Part shown: positions 63,619-64,000 of the stretch, in pieces
How positions within the stretch are numbered: position 1 is the stretch's first letter
Layout of the letters: the number at the start of each line of letters is the position of its first letter
From: Myoxocephalus aenaeus
Taxonomy: Eukaryota > Chordata > Actinopteri > Perciformes > Cottidae
Reading direction: 5' to 3'
DNA length: 64,000 bases
NCBI GenBank assembly: GCA_038501785.1
Contig: JBAMJR010000004.1
Coordinates: 620,001-684,000, forward strand
Made by a program: the position numbers and the translations under genes
Notes under the pieces: model-generated
The model's input: the letters and a program-made list of their open reading frames with translations, nothing else
The model's database searches: none
Told to the model about the DNA's origin: nothing

Positions 63619-64000
63619 GAGCAATCACGGGAGATGATGGAAAACTTCGAAACACAACATTACACATTTACAAAATGACATACTCACTCAATTGGTATCC
63701 TGGAACAAATCCTCTGAAATTAGTGGTTATTTTTGCCTTGAACTAAACAAAAACTCCACATTGAGTCAAAAACTGAATGTACATAAATTGACAAAAGAAT
63801 ATAGACACAAGTATGGCTGCAATTCTGAAATGATGACAAAATATTCATCAGCAGTGGAAGGACTTGGCACAAACTACACATCATTTACACAAGTTAATGA
63901 TTCTATTGGAGCGGATGTGAAGTCAGTGATAAGAACATCATGAGAATATAAATTATTTCAACAACTAAATATTAAATTGAAATAACATCATATTGTATTT

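Larger units (their letters stand above)
58978..64000 (+). other. First intron of the SorCS gene (open at window end)
   Basis: No second exon with VPS10-domain coding sequence is visible on the plus strand to the end of the window, consistent with the very long first introns of SorCS genes. Apart from CA microsatellites I see no element or gene inside. Confidence 0.7.

Overview
The window looks like nuclear DNA of a ray-finned (teleost) fish. The sequence is AT-rich, with long CA, TA and GAA microsatellites and fish-type LINE, SINE, hAT and CACTA repeats. It carries one recognisable host exon, the first coding exon of a SorCS-family VPS10 receptor. I see no bacterial-type genes. Nearly all of the window is intergenic sequence upstream of that gene, or the start of its first intron, loaded with mobile elements of different ages.

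Layout: 1-13313 is intergenic, with a hAT-like fragment (about 760-1053), several hairpins, a small inverted-repeat element (11284-11491) and a tRNA-derived SINE (about 11593-11855). 13314-23376 is a complete CACTA (EnSpm) DNA transposon of about 10 kb. It has 32-bp terminal inverted repeats and a different subterminal repeat array at each end. It carries two divergent spliced genes: an 883-residue Tnp2-type transposase (+) and a 331-residue BEN-domain protein (-). I reconstructed both from splice sites, and all exon phases agree. 23377-39403 is mostly plain intergenic DNA, with retroelement 3' ends, a truncated hAT-like copy, a 954-bp long-inverted-repeat element with a 9-bp target duplication (27888-28841), and CA and GAA microsatellites. 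39415-40054 is a 5'-truncated LINE with an 11-bp target duplication.

40469-48252 is a nest of elements. A hAT element with perfect 8-bp target duplications holds a broken ZMYM-type transposase. Inside it lie a 368-bp hAT MITE with its own perfect 8-bp duplication and a second hAT-like element (42846-47719). That second element was entered by an L2-type LINE whose 1001-codon endonuclease/reverse transcriptase ORF is still open. 48253-58287 is intergenic, with a 29-bp minisatellite and a perfect 17-bp hairpin. The SorCS exon is 58288-58977, and the rest is its first intron.

The most interesting system is the CACTA element. Plant CACTA elements use a catalytic protein (TnpD) and a separate DNA-binding protein (TnpA) that binds subterminal repeats. 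Here the second protein is an intact, multi-exon BEN-domain protein sharing a roughly 417-bp divergent promoter region with the transposase. It may play the TnpA-like part by binding the palindromic repeats at the ends. That role is inference; the gene structure is read directly from the sequence.
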